The position numbers and the translations under genes were made by a program. A DNA stretch of 24,915 bases from JAYSSF01 sp043720715 (GTDB lineage Bacteria > Patescibacteriota > Gracilibacteria > Absconditabacterales > Absconditicoccaceae), in the NCBI GenBank assembly GCA_043720715.1, contig JAYSSF010000022.1:1-24915 (forward strand), in the 5' to 3' direction. Under the pieces are notes generated by a model. That model was not told the origin of the DNA, did no database searches, and was given only the letters and a program-made list of their open reading frames with translations. Shown here in pieces: positions 1-7,392 of the stretch (positions are counted from its first letter, which is position 1; each line of letters begins with the position of its first letter).

Positions 1-67
1 AATACTAGTCATATAGTACTGTTTCTTAGCTTTTTTGCTAGTGAAAATTGATTATTTTAGTGTTATT

Positions 68-304
68 TTAGAGGTAGGTTTTGCAGTGTTTCCTTAACAT
101 TTCAAGTATCAAAAAACCTGAAGTGCTTTTGTGCTTTATTAAAATAATTAAAAAATTAAATAAAAAGAATATGGAATAAATCTCAGACATAATCTGTCTA
201 ATCTTAATTTTAGTTTGCGGTATTATCGGCAGGCCAAGAAATTCAAAACCAGTATTACCATCTAGAGAAGAAGTTGAAGAAGTAGATTGGTTGTGTGATG
301 ACAT
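68..304 (-). CDS. small hypothetical ORF, doubtful
   Basis: A 78-residue open frame on the minus strand with a polar Ser/Thr-rich N-terminus and one hydrophobic stretch (about residues 40-56, rich in Phe, Leu and Ile) followed by a basic tail. It has no in-frame TGA, so it cannot be tested by the recoding signature that supports its neighbours, and I recognise no family. It lies divergent to the membrane protein gene starting at 376. It could equally be chance open frame in AT-rich DNA. The remaining bases of 1-375 show no gene I can support. Confidence 0.25.
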   Translation of the reverse strand: MSSHNQSTSSTSSLDGNTGFEFLGLPIIPQTKIKIRQIMSEIYSIFFLFNFLIILIKHKSTSGFLILEMLRKHCKTYL

Positions 305-375
305 AAATAATGATTAAAGAGACAAGCCGAACACTCTGTAAAAAGTAGGCAATTAAAAATTAAATTCTTAAGATA

Positions 376-831
376 ATGAAAGAAGCTAAATTTGTAGATT
401 TATTACGCATACTAACAGGGGGATATTATTCTCTTTTGCTGTGTATATCGATTTCATTTTTGAGTACTATTGTTCTATTTTTAGTATTTAGAGACAATAT
501 GTTAGAAGGAACAATGTTGATAAATACAACTAATAGCAATTTTTCACTACTGTTTGCGAGTATAGAATTGTTAATAATTGCATCTTTTGCAATTGCATTT
601 TGGTATTCTGTTATAAAGTCTTTCATTAAAAATGGAAAGACTGATTGGGCTTATTTTGAATTATGGAATCCAATTTTTCTAACTATTGTGCTGATATCAA
701 CAGTGGGGCTAATTTATTTAGCATCATATTATTTAGCTAGTTATGAAGTCATTAAAATATTAACACCCTCTTGATACTTGAAATGAACCAATTTTCCTAG
801 GTACTCCTATTGGGATTGGTGAACTATATAA
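376..831 (+). CDS. small multi-pass membrane protein, unknown function
   Basis: A 151-residue protein when the TGA codons at 772, 784 and 820 are read as glycine; with the standard code it would stop at 774. Three hydrophobic segments are visible, at about residues 18-38, 54-76 and 96-118, so it is probably an inner membrane protein. I recognise no family motif. The code-25 stop TAA (829-831) lies only 8 bases before a strong intrinsic terminator, which supports the longer reading. No Shine-Dalgarno sequence precedes the ATG. The neighbour on the far side of the terminator is convergent, so this looks like a monocistronic unit. Confidence 0.6.
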
Positions 832-838
832 ACTCATC

Positions 839-873
839 AATCCCATAGGAAATCCTGTGGGATTTCTTTTTCT
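839..873 (+). terminator. intrinsic terminator after the 376-831 gene
   Basis: An 11-bp stem (AATCCCATAGG paired with CCTGTGGGATT, one G-U pair) closes a short loop and is followed by TTCTTTTTC. It sits directly after the TAA at 829-831 and close to the stop (885) of the convergent esterase gene, so it may serve both strands. Confidence 0.75.
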
Positions 874-884
874 CCAAAAGATAT

Positions 885-1565
885 CTACTGACTTAGTATC
901 TCATTATCCATCAAGAATTCTACCACCGTCTGCGCTACAATCACCTGACCACTCGCATTTGGGTGGATACCATCACTGAGGTTGAGTTCCGGTACTCATC
1001 CTACTCCCGTCAAGATAAACGGAATCAACTCAGAATTACTACCACTCGCCACACGAGGATAGACAGCGGCAAAGTCAGATCTGTAACTTGTTCATAGATT
1101 AGTTGGTAATTGCATCCCACCCACGATCACAGATAAGCCACGATCCTGTAGTGTCTGGATGATTGACATCAGATTATCCTCAAGCTGCACGGTAGACAGT
1201 CACTGGAGTCCATCATTTCACCCAATCACTACCAGCGCCAAATCGCCCGTTACCGCATCAGCAATCACTCGATCAAGCCTCTCACGTAATCCTGCGCTTG
1301 TATCTCATGACTCTCCAGCATTGATCACACGGATAGTATATCCACGCTCACGCAGCATCTGCTCTACCACCATCGGATACGACTGCTCGATCGGAAGTCT
1401 ATATCCAGCACTCAGACTATCTCCAAACACATACAACGTACGTTGGTATGTAGGAGCGACTACGCCCGTAGCCTGATTTATCTCAGGCACTACTTGCTTA
1501 TTGATGCTACATCACGATAACACAAGCACAAGCATTATTATTCACACAAAATATCATAGCTTCAT
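885..1565 (-). CDS. SGNH/GDSL-family lipoprotein esterase (TesA-like)
   Basis: A 226-residue SGNH hydrolase resembling the TesA/arylesterase group, which hydrolyses acyl-thioesters and esters. Block I is GDSLS at residues 48-52 with nucleophile Ser50, block III is GGND at 115-118, and the catalytic Asp/His pair lies in SDGIHP (Asp198, His201). The stretch GMQLP before the C-terminal part is also typical of TesA. From the ATG at 1565 the N-terminus MKLGYFVGIIMLVLVLSGC is a clean lipoprotein signal with Cys19 as the lipidated residue, so the enzyme should be anchored on the outer face of the membrane. The lipobox Gly18, the second Gly of GGND and several others are TGA codons. Two CCTATAA-type heptads lie just upstream. 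It is divergent from the VWA gene. Confidence 0.9.
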
Positions 1566-1582
1566 ATCATAAGTTATAGGAT
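1566..1582 (-). promoter_or_regulatory. heptad motif upstream of the esterase start
   Basis: On the minus strand two adjacent 7-mers, CCTATAA and CTTATGA, occupy the bases just before the ATG at 1565. TATAAC ends about 8 bases before the start, which would suit a -10 element for a leaderless or nearly leaderless transcript. The same type of repeat occurs before tsaE, ftsZ, atpC and the TRM11-like gene. Confidence 0.4.
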
Positions 1583-1665
1583 TTTAGTTACTTTTTTCAA
1601 CTGATCAATATCTTTCTCATATGGATCTTTTTTTTTATCACAAAATCACTACCATGACATAGATT

Positions 1666-2580
1666 ATGTTCCAACGAAACCCAAACCGATCTATTTTCAT
1701 TATCATCCTAGTAGCACGATTATGCTACGCATTTTGGTCATGGATCAAACCCAGTCTCATCCTCCCCTCTCATGCTATCAACTATACTAAGAAATACATT
1801 CTGATCATCAGTAAAGCACTGATAATAATTAGTTCTATTCTTCTTCCTCTTCATCTACAATTCACACGGACGCGCCACGAGCGCGTCCCTACACCGGCCA
1901 TCCTCGTGATCGATCAATCTCGCAGCATGTCTCACAATGATCTTACGCCATCAAGACGATCAGTAGTGCAGTATATTACTGACTCCCTCATTCAAATTGG
2001 CATCCTCCCTGACAAGGGAGGTGGTCGTAGACCGGAGGGTTTGCTTGTTACTTACGCACAAGTTCCAACCATCCACTCTTCATTGTCAGCCCTAAACTCC
2101 CTAACTCCCCTCTCTAGCTCCAAATGATCTTCAGCGCTCGGTGATGCTCGACTCATCGCATATGACCAAATCTGATCCTGACTCAACTACAAGCCCATCG
2201 TGATCACCATGACCGACGGTGGTAGCAATACATGATATAATCTCAGTCAGACTGCTCAAATCCTCAAGACTCGTGCACAACTACGGATCGTATGACTCAG
2301 CACTGGCACACAGATCGTAGCCTATGATGATAGCTGACGCTGACTTACGTCGACGATGGATGCTTCACTTCTTAGTTCTCTCGCTGGCTCATGACATCGA
2401 TATCCTGTCCCTGATGATGCATCAGTGGACTGAGTGATTAATACATTATGACAAAATCTGCGTGCCGAGTATTATCAGTTATGACCTATAACATTTAACT
2501 TATGACCTATCTTATGGATCTTGCTTTGATTATGAATTCTCTGACGATTTTGAATTTATCTCAACAGAAAAGCTAAATAA
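1666..2580 (+). CDS. VWA-domain membrane protein (BatA/BatB-like)
   Basis: A 304-residue von Willebrand factor A domain protein. The N-terminus has one or two hydrophobic segments (about residues 10-25 and 40-60). The metal-binding MIDAS motif is DQSRSM at 83-88, and the second conserved motif TDGGSN is at 183-188. A C-terminal transmembrane helix (about 280-299) ends in a basic tail. This layout matches BatA/BatB-type proteins, which act in the cell envelope; the exact role is unknown. ATG 1666 is the first start after an in-frame TAG at 1660. More than a dozen glycines are TGA, and without them the frame ends at 2127. Two palindromic GC-rich elements are inserted in frame (residues about 67-76 and 113-126), and the 3' end contains a heptad array read as a repeated LGPI. 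tsaE follows 17 bases downstream. Confidence 0.85.
1866..1895 (+). repeat. GC-rich palindrome inside the VWA gene
   Basis: GGACGCGC (1868-1875) and GCGCGTCC (1881-1888) form a perfect 8-bp inverted repeat with a 5-base loop. It stands out as nearly pure G+C within AT-rich coding sequence. It is read in frame as TRTRHERVPTP, a basic linker between the second membrane segment and the first strand of the VWA fold. From general knowledge, this 'GACGCGCC...GGCGCGTCC' style of palindrome resembles dispersed miniature repeats in other bacteria; that link is inference. Confidence 0.6.
1999..2043 (+). repeat. palindromic element A, in frame inside the VWA gene
   Basis: CCTCCCT (2004-2010) and AAGGGAGG (2014-2021) form a hairpin arm pair, followed by GGTC/GACC and GGAGGGT. 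The element is translated as roughly ILPDKGGGRRPEG, between SLIQIG and LLVTYA, where VWA proteins normally run straight into the next strand. A closely similar core (CCTCCCT, A or G, ACAAGGGAGG) is found at 9770-9790 inside the TRM11-like gene, so this is a dispersed repeat inserted in coding sequence. Confidence 0.65.
2478..2512 (+). repeat. heptad array within the 3' end of the VWA gene
   Basis: Five degenerate 7-mers in tandem: GTTATGA (2478), CCTATAA (2485), CATTTAA (2492), CTTATGA (2499), CCTATCT (2506). Because three heptads make 21 bases, the array is in phase with codons and encodes LGPI twice, with TGA as glycine. It may also serve as promoter for tsaE. The same heptad family lies before several start codons. 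Confidence 0.55.
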
Positions 2581-2584
2581 ATCA

Positions 2585-2619
2585 CTTTATTAACCTTATG
2601 AACTTTATGAACCCAATAA
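2585..2619 (+). promoter_or_regulatory. nonad array spanning the tsaE start
   Basis: Tandem 9-mers CTTTATTAA (2585), CCTTATGAA (2594) and CTTTATGAA (2603), then CCCAATAA. The first 9-mer is identical to one in the array before ftsZ. Two in-frame ATGs of tsaE lie inside successive units, so the array supplies the start codons themselves. Confidence 0.5.
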
Positions 2620-3026
2620 CTCATCATATCTCCTCCCCTGAATCCATGATCTCACTTGGCCAATCTCTTACTCAGTTTGGTAAGAAATTTCTCGTACACG
2701 GGATCTTATGAGCTGGCAAAACTCATCTATGTAAATGATTTGCCCAGAGTCTTGGTCTTGATCCATCTCAAGTCCACAGCCCTACTTATGTCTACTATCA
2801 TACATACTCTGATATATTATTTCATGGGGATTTCTACAGGATCGATGATCCGACTACCCTGACACTCAGAGGCGTCAGCGATACGATGGAAGACTATGAC
2901 TACTGCTTTATCGAGTGGCCAAATTTCCCAGAGTACTACGCAGACTCTTCACGACACATCATTACCATCGAACATGATCCGATTGACGAGAACTCGAGAA
3001 TAGTTAGCATTATCCCATACGTCTAG
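2598..3026 (+). CDS. tsaE: tRNA threonylcarbamoyladenosine biosynthesis ATPase TsaE
   Basis: A 142-residue member of the TsaE (YjeE) family, the P-loop ATPase that supports the TsaB-TsaD complex making t6A37 on tRNAs that read ANN codons. Walker A is GILGAGKT (residues 35-42), in which the third Gly is TGA. Downstream are SPTYVYYHTY, HGDFYRI and IEWP, matching the family's SPTF, DLYR and EWPE blocks in order. The length is normal for TsaE (about 140-160). A second in-frame ATG at 2607 is also possible. The start lies within a 9-bp repeat array and there is no Shine-Dalgarno sequence. It follows the VWA gene by 17 bases and faces dprA. The partners TsaB, TsaC and TsaD are not in this window. 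Confidence 0.9.
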
Positions 3027-3062
3027 GTACTATGATTTATGCTTTATGATTTATAATTTAAG
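3027..3062. repeat. 7-bp repeat array between tsaE and dprA
   Basis: In the 31-base gap between the two convergent stops, TATGATT (3030), TATGCTT (3037), TATGATT (3044) and TATAATT (3051) follow each other with a strict 7-base period. The TAA of dprA lies at the edge of the array. It differs in sequence from the CCTATRA arrays but shares the period and the TATRA core. Confidence 0.5.
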
Positions 3063-4053
3063 AAGAGTACACTCCTGGACTACTCTGCCTCACAACTCCA
3101 TAGATTTCTAACATCGACAATATTGTCTGTAATTCTACTAGGCTGACTTGGACATGGCTCATCACATATCCCAGATCCACTCACTGTCATGCTTGCGCGA
3201 TACAATCATAAATCACCTGCTCTTGATCAGATAACTTATAGTTATCATTATGAGATCACTTTCCAGTACTAGTATTACGACGAGAGAAGTACTGATCTGC
3301 TCGACCTTGGATATCAATCAGAGCTTGTGCCTGATGCTGTGCGAGCAACATGTTTGTTCATTCACTGGTGAGCACAAAGATCGAGTTTGGTGTGACATAT
3401 AGTGGCTTGCTCATCTTCATCGTAAACTCTGCTGTGATCAAGCTTCCCGAGCCCAGCGATGCCTCTGGTAACACAACACAGTCAGCATATCATGCCACAA
3501 TACGATTGCGCTGAGGAAAGGTATAATGAGTACTTGGCTGCTTGAGTCTAAACTCAGAGTAGACCAACCCTCCAGCATCGACGATCTGTTGCACCACGTG
3601 GCGTCTAGTACTACGCAATACCGTCACCAATCACGCTCACAAGACTGCCACTGTCGGTATCCCACGAGCAATACTACCAAGATGTACATATTCATCTACT
3701 CACTCTGCCATCCCAGAGATGGTGACCACATCGTATTGTGATAACACATCCAATATCTGATCCAGTACACGATACGCATAGTCACTTGGCTTACGAGGTC
3801 ATACGATCGCTACCATCGGCTTGGACAGTAGTTCTTCATTACCCATCGTATAGTAAATATACGGCTTGCTCGATATCTGATATGTCTTATAGTGATAACT
3901 CTGATCTCCGTCGATGTGAGCTTGAATGTTATGCTTGGTCAGATACTCCTCGACCCCAATCACATCTCTCTCATGGTCAAATTCCCCTGACTTTAAGTCA
4001 GATACCTTGATCGTATCATCCAGCGAATACAGTAGTGTGCGATAATCATACAT
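3058..4053 (-). CDS. dprA: DNA-processing protein DprA (Smf)
   Basis: A 331-residue DprA, the protein that binds incoming single-stranded DNA and loads RecA during natural transformation. The Rossmann-like fold is recognised by GPRKPSDYAY, SGMAEGVDEYVH (residues 113-124), TVAVLGAGL, FPQRNRIVAG (about 180-189) and GSGSLITAEF. A C-terminal winged-helix-like region follows (about 275-331: DQEQVIYDCI and SLVELQTI). Glycines in GPRKP, AEGVD, AVLGAGL and VAG are TGA codons, so the standard code hides most of the gene. Start ATG 4053 has a candidate promoter only a few bases upstream, implying a very short leader. Together with RecJ and pilus-like genes nearby it suggests DNA uptake. Confidence 0.92.
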
Positions 4054-4087
4054 ACAAAAAATATAGCAATCAACTCTATAAATTCAA
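4054..4087 (-). promoter_or_regulatory. candidate dprA promoter with near-leaderless start
   Basis: On the minus strand TTGAAT and TATATT are separated by 16 bases. TATATT ends only about 6 bases before the dprA ATG at 4053, so transcription would begin at or very near the start codon. This fits the lack of Shine-Dalgarno sequences in the window. The match is by eye only. Confidence 0.45.
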
Positions 4088-4097
4088 GTCTCTCTTA

Positions 4098-4142
4098 ATA
4101 GGACCTCGGTGCTCGAATGAGTAGAGGGATTTAGGGTGAGGC
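4098..4142. repeat. possible decayed palindromic repeat
   Basis: The intergenic stretch contains GGACCTCGGTGC and AGAGGGATTTAGGGTGAGG, a G/C-skewed composition unlike the AT-rich surroundings and reminiscent of dispersed intergenic palindromes. The arms no longer pair well. This is a weak call made on composition and style. Confidence 0.25.
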
Positions 4143-4144
4143 TA

Positions 4145-4182
4145 CAAAAAAACCACACCATCAATGTATTAGTGGATGTGGC
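4145..4182 (-). terminator. intrinsic terminator after the 4286-4894 gene
   Basis: On the minus strand CCACATCCA pairs with TGGTGTGG (one bulged T) around a 12-base loop and is followed by seven T residues. It lies about 100 bases past the TAA of the minus-strand gene at 4286 and before dprA, separating the two units. Confidence 0.65.
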
Positions 4183-4249
4183 AATATAACTTGGTCACGA
4201 TAGTTACTCTACGTATTTATATTATAACTATATTTTATAATCTGTCAAA

Positions 4250-4287
4250 TTTATCTAGCTTTCTACTTTATCTAGCTTTCTAGCTTT
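4250..4287. repeat. short tandem repeat at the end of the 4286-4894 gene
   Basis: The 17-base unit beginning TTTATCTAGCTTTCTA occurs twice (4250-4266 and 4267-4282), followed by a partial copy. On the minus strand it reads as repeats of AAAGCTAG. It overlaps the stop codon of the adjacent gene and lies between it and its terminator. Confidence 0.6.
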
Positions 4288-4894
4288 AAAGTTGATCATA
4301 CAAACTACCAAGCTTCTCTTCTTTGTCTTTCTTGTCTGCCGCTACTTCGCTCTTACGATTGAGTGTCTCAAGTAACAAGCCCCATCTCTTCACACGATAA
4401 TCTCTTTGAGCCAGTATCTCATCCTGTTCTGCCATAATCGATTTATCTCATTCTTCTCATTTTTCATTTTCTTTGACACTTTCAGTGAGGTGGTTCTGAA
4501 GATTCATCTGCTCTTCTACATAGATCTGATACAGTCTATCAATCTGAAATGGATAAAGTTCGTTGACCATCTTGGAGATCACATTACCCTCATTCTCTAC
4601 TGAGATAGTCATCTCAGGCAGTCAGACTTCTTCTCATTTCATATCCAACAATACTTCACTACTGAATGATGCAGATACAAGTTGGTTGAGCAGATCCCAA
4701 TCAAAGTCATCCTTCCGCAAATTAGGAACCTGATATTCTACAGCAACAAATTTGCTAACATATTCACGAAACCAGATCTGATTTTTTAGATCTCACTCAA
4801 TCGTGCCGTGTAGCATCTCGTATTTCTCGACGATTGCTTTTTTATCTTCCTTTTCTCTGAGCTCATCCACATACTTAAGAAAATCAAATAACAT
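4286..4894 (-). CDS. hypothetical acidic protein, possibly coiled coil
   Basis: A 202-residue soluble protein I do not recognise. It is rich in Glu, Lys and Leu, with predicted-helix-like stretches at about residues 1-35 and 115-202 and a highly charged C-terminus. No catalytic motif is evident. TGA codons read as glycine are scattered through it (for example DMKGEEVG and EKGEEGDK) and the frame is open only in code 25. It lies 67 bases downstream of the helix-turn-helix membrane protein gene on the same strand, and a terminator follows at 4145, so the two probably form one transcript. A partner role for the upstream protein is possible but only inferred from position. Confidence 0.7.
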
Positions 4895-4961
4895 TGTGCA
4901 GTAATAATAAATACTAAATTATCCCGTTCTAATCTTTTGATAAAGTATTGCAAGCATTTCG

Positions 4962-5558
4962 TTATCCTTTGAATGCATAAAACACCAAGAATAAAATGAC
5001 AACAATAAAAATAAATAAATACAAACGGTTTTCCATACTCATACGAGACTTATCTTTCTGTAATCTATCAATCATATCTTCCATCTTCTGCTTATCAGTC
5101 AGGAGTTGTTGTTTCTCAGCCGTATAGTCAGGAAGCGCAATCATTGACTTAATCCTTGTTTCAAGCTCCCCTACCTTATTCTGAAGCATAAAGATGACTT
5201 TATTTTTATCTTCGATCAGGTTATCTTTGTCCTCTAGTGCTTGTTGGAACTTTTCAAACTTTTCATCGAGCAATGATGCAAGTTCATCAATATTGACACC
5301 CGTACTCAATGTTGTCCTTCCTCACTCCAGATTATTCATTGACTCAGGCGAGAGCACGTCTACTCTACCATTAGATTGTGGAAGAGTATCAAATTCTGAC
5401 CTCATCTTCATTACTTCTGCTTGATTGAGCATGACTTTGTTTCATACTTTCTTAGCACTGAGTTTACCATCACTGATATATCTATCAATCGTTCTGGTTG
5501 ATACTCCGATTAACTGAGCAGCTGCTTCTTTCGATACATTATAAATTTTGTCTGACAT
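4962..5558 (-). CDS. MerR/excisionase-type HTH protein with coiled coil and C-terminal membrane anchor
   Basis: A 198-residue protein with three parts. The N-terminus (about residues 5-50) is a MerR/excisionase-like helix-turn-helix: SKEAAQLIGVSTRTIDRYI followed by KLSAKKVGNKVMLN. Residues about 85-175 are heptad-rich in Leu, Glu and Lys and should form a coiled coil. Residues about 177-195 (LYLFIFIVVILFLVFYAF) are a transmembrane helix at the very C-terminus. The product is therefore a DNA-binding domain tethered to the membrane by its tail. Two TGA glycines (KVGNK, LEGG) join the pieces that the standard code would split. It is transcribed away from ftsA across a dyad-rich region. A role in division or nucleoid-membrane contact is inference from position. 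Confidence 0.75.
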
Positions 5559-5939
5559 ACTACCATACACTAAAAAAATAAAATTGATTGTAGAGACTAT
5601 AATCATCTGTCAGACAAATGCAATACCAACAATAGTATGTATGTCAACAATGTAGTAGTGAAATAGCATAAAATAACTCAGCCCATCAAAATAGTAACAT
5701 GTACCGATAACTTTTGGCAGTAATAACGCTTCCTATAAAACATATCTCACTCATAAAGTGCTATATAATTCAATTGATTTCAAGCACTAAATAAGTATGA
5801 TAATTACATTGCGATTTGATATAAAATATATCTGATAACCATAAGTTATCACTAATTTATCATTTTATATTGCATTGCTAATTACATTGACTAGTATGAA
5901 TTTAATAATTTTTATCTCTCTAAGAAACTCTCGTAGCAC
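5559..5939. promoter_or_regulatory. divergent regulatory region between the HTH gene and ftsA
   Basis: No gene is visible in these 381 bases. TGATAAC (5833-5839) and GTTATCA (5845-5851) form a perfect 7-bp inverted repeat, and just before it GATATA and TATATC flank AAA. An outer pair ATATAAAAT/ATTTTATAT encloses this. TAATTACATTG occurs twice about 75 bases apart. Candidate -35/-10 pairs are TTGCAT...TAGTAT towards ftsA and TTGCAT...TATAGT towards the HTH gene, both with 16-base spacing. The dyads could be operators for the divergent HTH protein. Confidence 0.4.
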
Positions 5940-7115
5940 ATGCAATCACTCAAAGCAGTCTTTGATATAGGTAATGGATATGTAAAATGAGCTCTCATAT
6001 CTCAAGAGGAAGGAAAACATATCGTATTAGTCAAAGATATGGTCAAAACCAAATGAATGAGAAAGGGTAAAGTACTCGATAGCAATGATTGTATTGATAG
6101 TATTAAGCAAGTGATGCAAACATTCTTCAAAAAGCTTGGTGCTGACTTTGTCGATGAAGTACATCTTACGATCTCTCATCCTGATATGCTTGTTACCAGA
6201 TTCAATGAACAGAAAAGAATCATGAGTGACAAAATCATCAACGACGACGTCGATCATCTACTTAAGATCGTAGGAGAAATCGCACAGCAATCAAACTATG
6301 AGATAATCAAGCTTATGCCAGTACATTGGATTGTCGATGAACAGCTTACTGTAACAGACCCAATTGGTATGGAAGCTAGGAAGCTCGAGCTCGTCGCAGA
6401 TGTGTTCGCAATACCCAAGTCATTCTACACCGCACTCACTGAGCTATTTGATAAACTCACACTCAATATTGCAGATATTACTCCCAACATTATCGTAGCA
6501 AGTGAACTATTGCTCGACTTTGATCAGAAGGATCTCGGTACACTTCTCATCGATATCTGATATAACCAAACATCGTATGTCGTCTACGAAAACTGATATC
6601 CACTAACCTACTGAGTAGTACCGATGTGATGAGAAGATGTAACCAAAGATATCTCCATCTGACTCCAGGTTGACATCAAAGAAGCAGAGACCATCAAAGT
6701 AGAGACAGGATTATCCACTGACACCACGGGTACGACAGACGACAGACTCGATCTCACATTCCTCAATAATGTCATCACATCCAGATACGAAGAGATATTT
6801 GAATACATCAACGACCAACTCATCGATATTGATAAAGACGGCAGACTCGCATGAGGAGTATATCTATACGGAGGATGATCTAAGTTGACCGGAGTGGATG
6901 ATATCGCTAAGAATATGTTCAAGCTTGCTACCTTCTATGCCAAGGATCATACCATGTGACTCCCAGAACTTGGTAACAATCTCCAACTTATCAACATCCT
7001 TGCAGCATACCACTGGTCAGAAAAATATCATCAAGACAGTAAAAGATGATTATGACTGTGATTCTCAATGGATTGGGCAAAAAATGTTTGGAATTTTATT
7101 AAAGAAATCTTTTAA
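5940..7115 (+). CDS. ftsA: cell division protein FtsA
   Basis: A 391-residue actin-fold ATPase that tethers FtsZ filaments to the membrane. Phosphate-1 is AVFDIGNGYVKGAL (residues 6-19), the central block LLIDIGYNQTSYVV is near 203-216 with VPMGGEDVTKDI shortly after, and the adenosine motif is YLYGGGSKLTG (Gly311-Gly313). The C-terminus FSMDWAKNVWNFIKEIF (375-391) is an amphipathic helix, the expected membrane-targeting element. About 14 of 30 glycines are TGA, including residues in the nucleotide-binding loops, and the standard code leaves only a 167-residue fragment. FtsA is usually about 400-420 residues, so this is a normal, slightly short version. ftsZ follows after a small ORF. Confidence 0.93.
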
Positions 7116-7118
7116 TAA

Positions 7119-7340
7119 ATGAATATTTGATATAGAGATTGATTTTTATGTAATATTAGTCAGTTGTATTGAGAATGAGACAATCAGATTTCTATAATAC
7201 AAAATGACGGGAAAGAGCTATCGTGAAAAGCCAATGAACTTATAATGAATTTTACTCAAACATATCGAAGGAATAATGAACTCGAAACAGACTGACAAAA
7301 AATACAAGAGTATCGAAAAGATCGAGTTAATCAAAACTAA
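7119..7340 (+). CDS. 73-aa ORF between ftsA and ftsZ, visible only in code 25
   Basis: An open frame of 73 residues beginning 4 bases after the ftsA stop and ending at TAA 7338-7340, 52 bases before ftsZ. It contains five TGA codons read as glycine, so it is invisible with the standard code. Composition is plausible for a protein: polar and charged, with Asn/Gln/Glu/Lys-rich helix-like C-terminal half and no membrane segment. I recognise no family. Its position inside the ftsA-ftsZ operon is the main reason to take it seriously; it could also be chance open frame, because removing TGA as a stop lengthens random frames. Confidence 0.5.
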
Positions 7341-7353
7341 AATCATCTTATAG

Positions 7354-7392
7354 CCTTATAAACTTTATTAACTTTACAACCTTATAACTAAC
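7354..7392 (+). promoter_or_regulatory. nonad/octad array upstream of ftsZ
   Basis: CCTTATAAA (7354), CTTTATTAA (7363), CTTTACAA (7372) and CCTTATAA (7380) run in tandem to five bases before the ftsZ ATG at 7393. CTTTATTAA is identical to a unit before tsaE. TATAAC in the last unit could act as a -10 element for a short leader. No Shine-Dalgarno sequence is present. Confidence 0.5.

Noticed and set aside
2502..2576. Short alternative ORF starting in the heptad array, frame +1 to the VWA gene
   Set aside because: The VWA frame gives a membrane helix with basic tail at the expected C-terminus; the 24-residue alternative has no support beyond its ATG.
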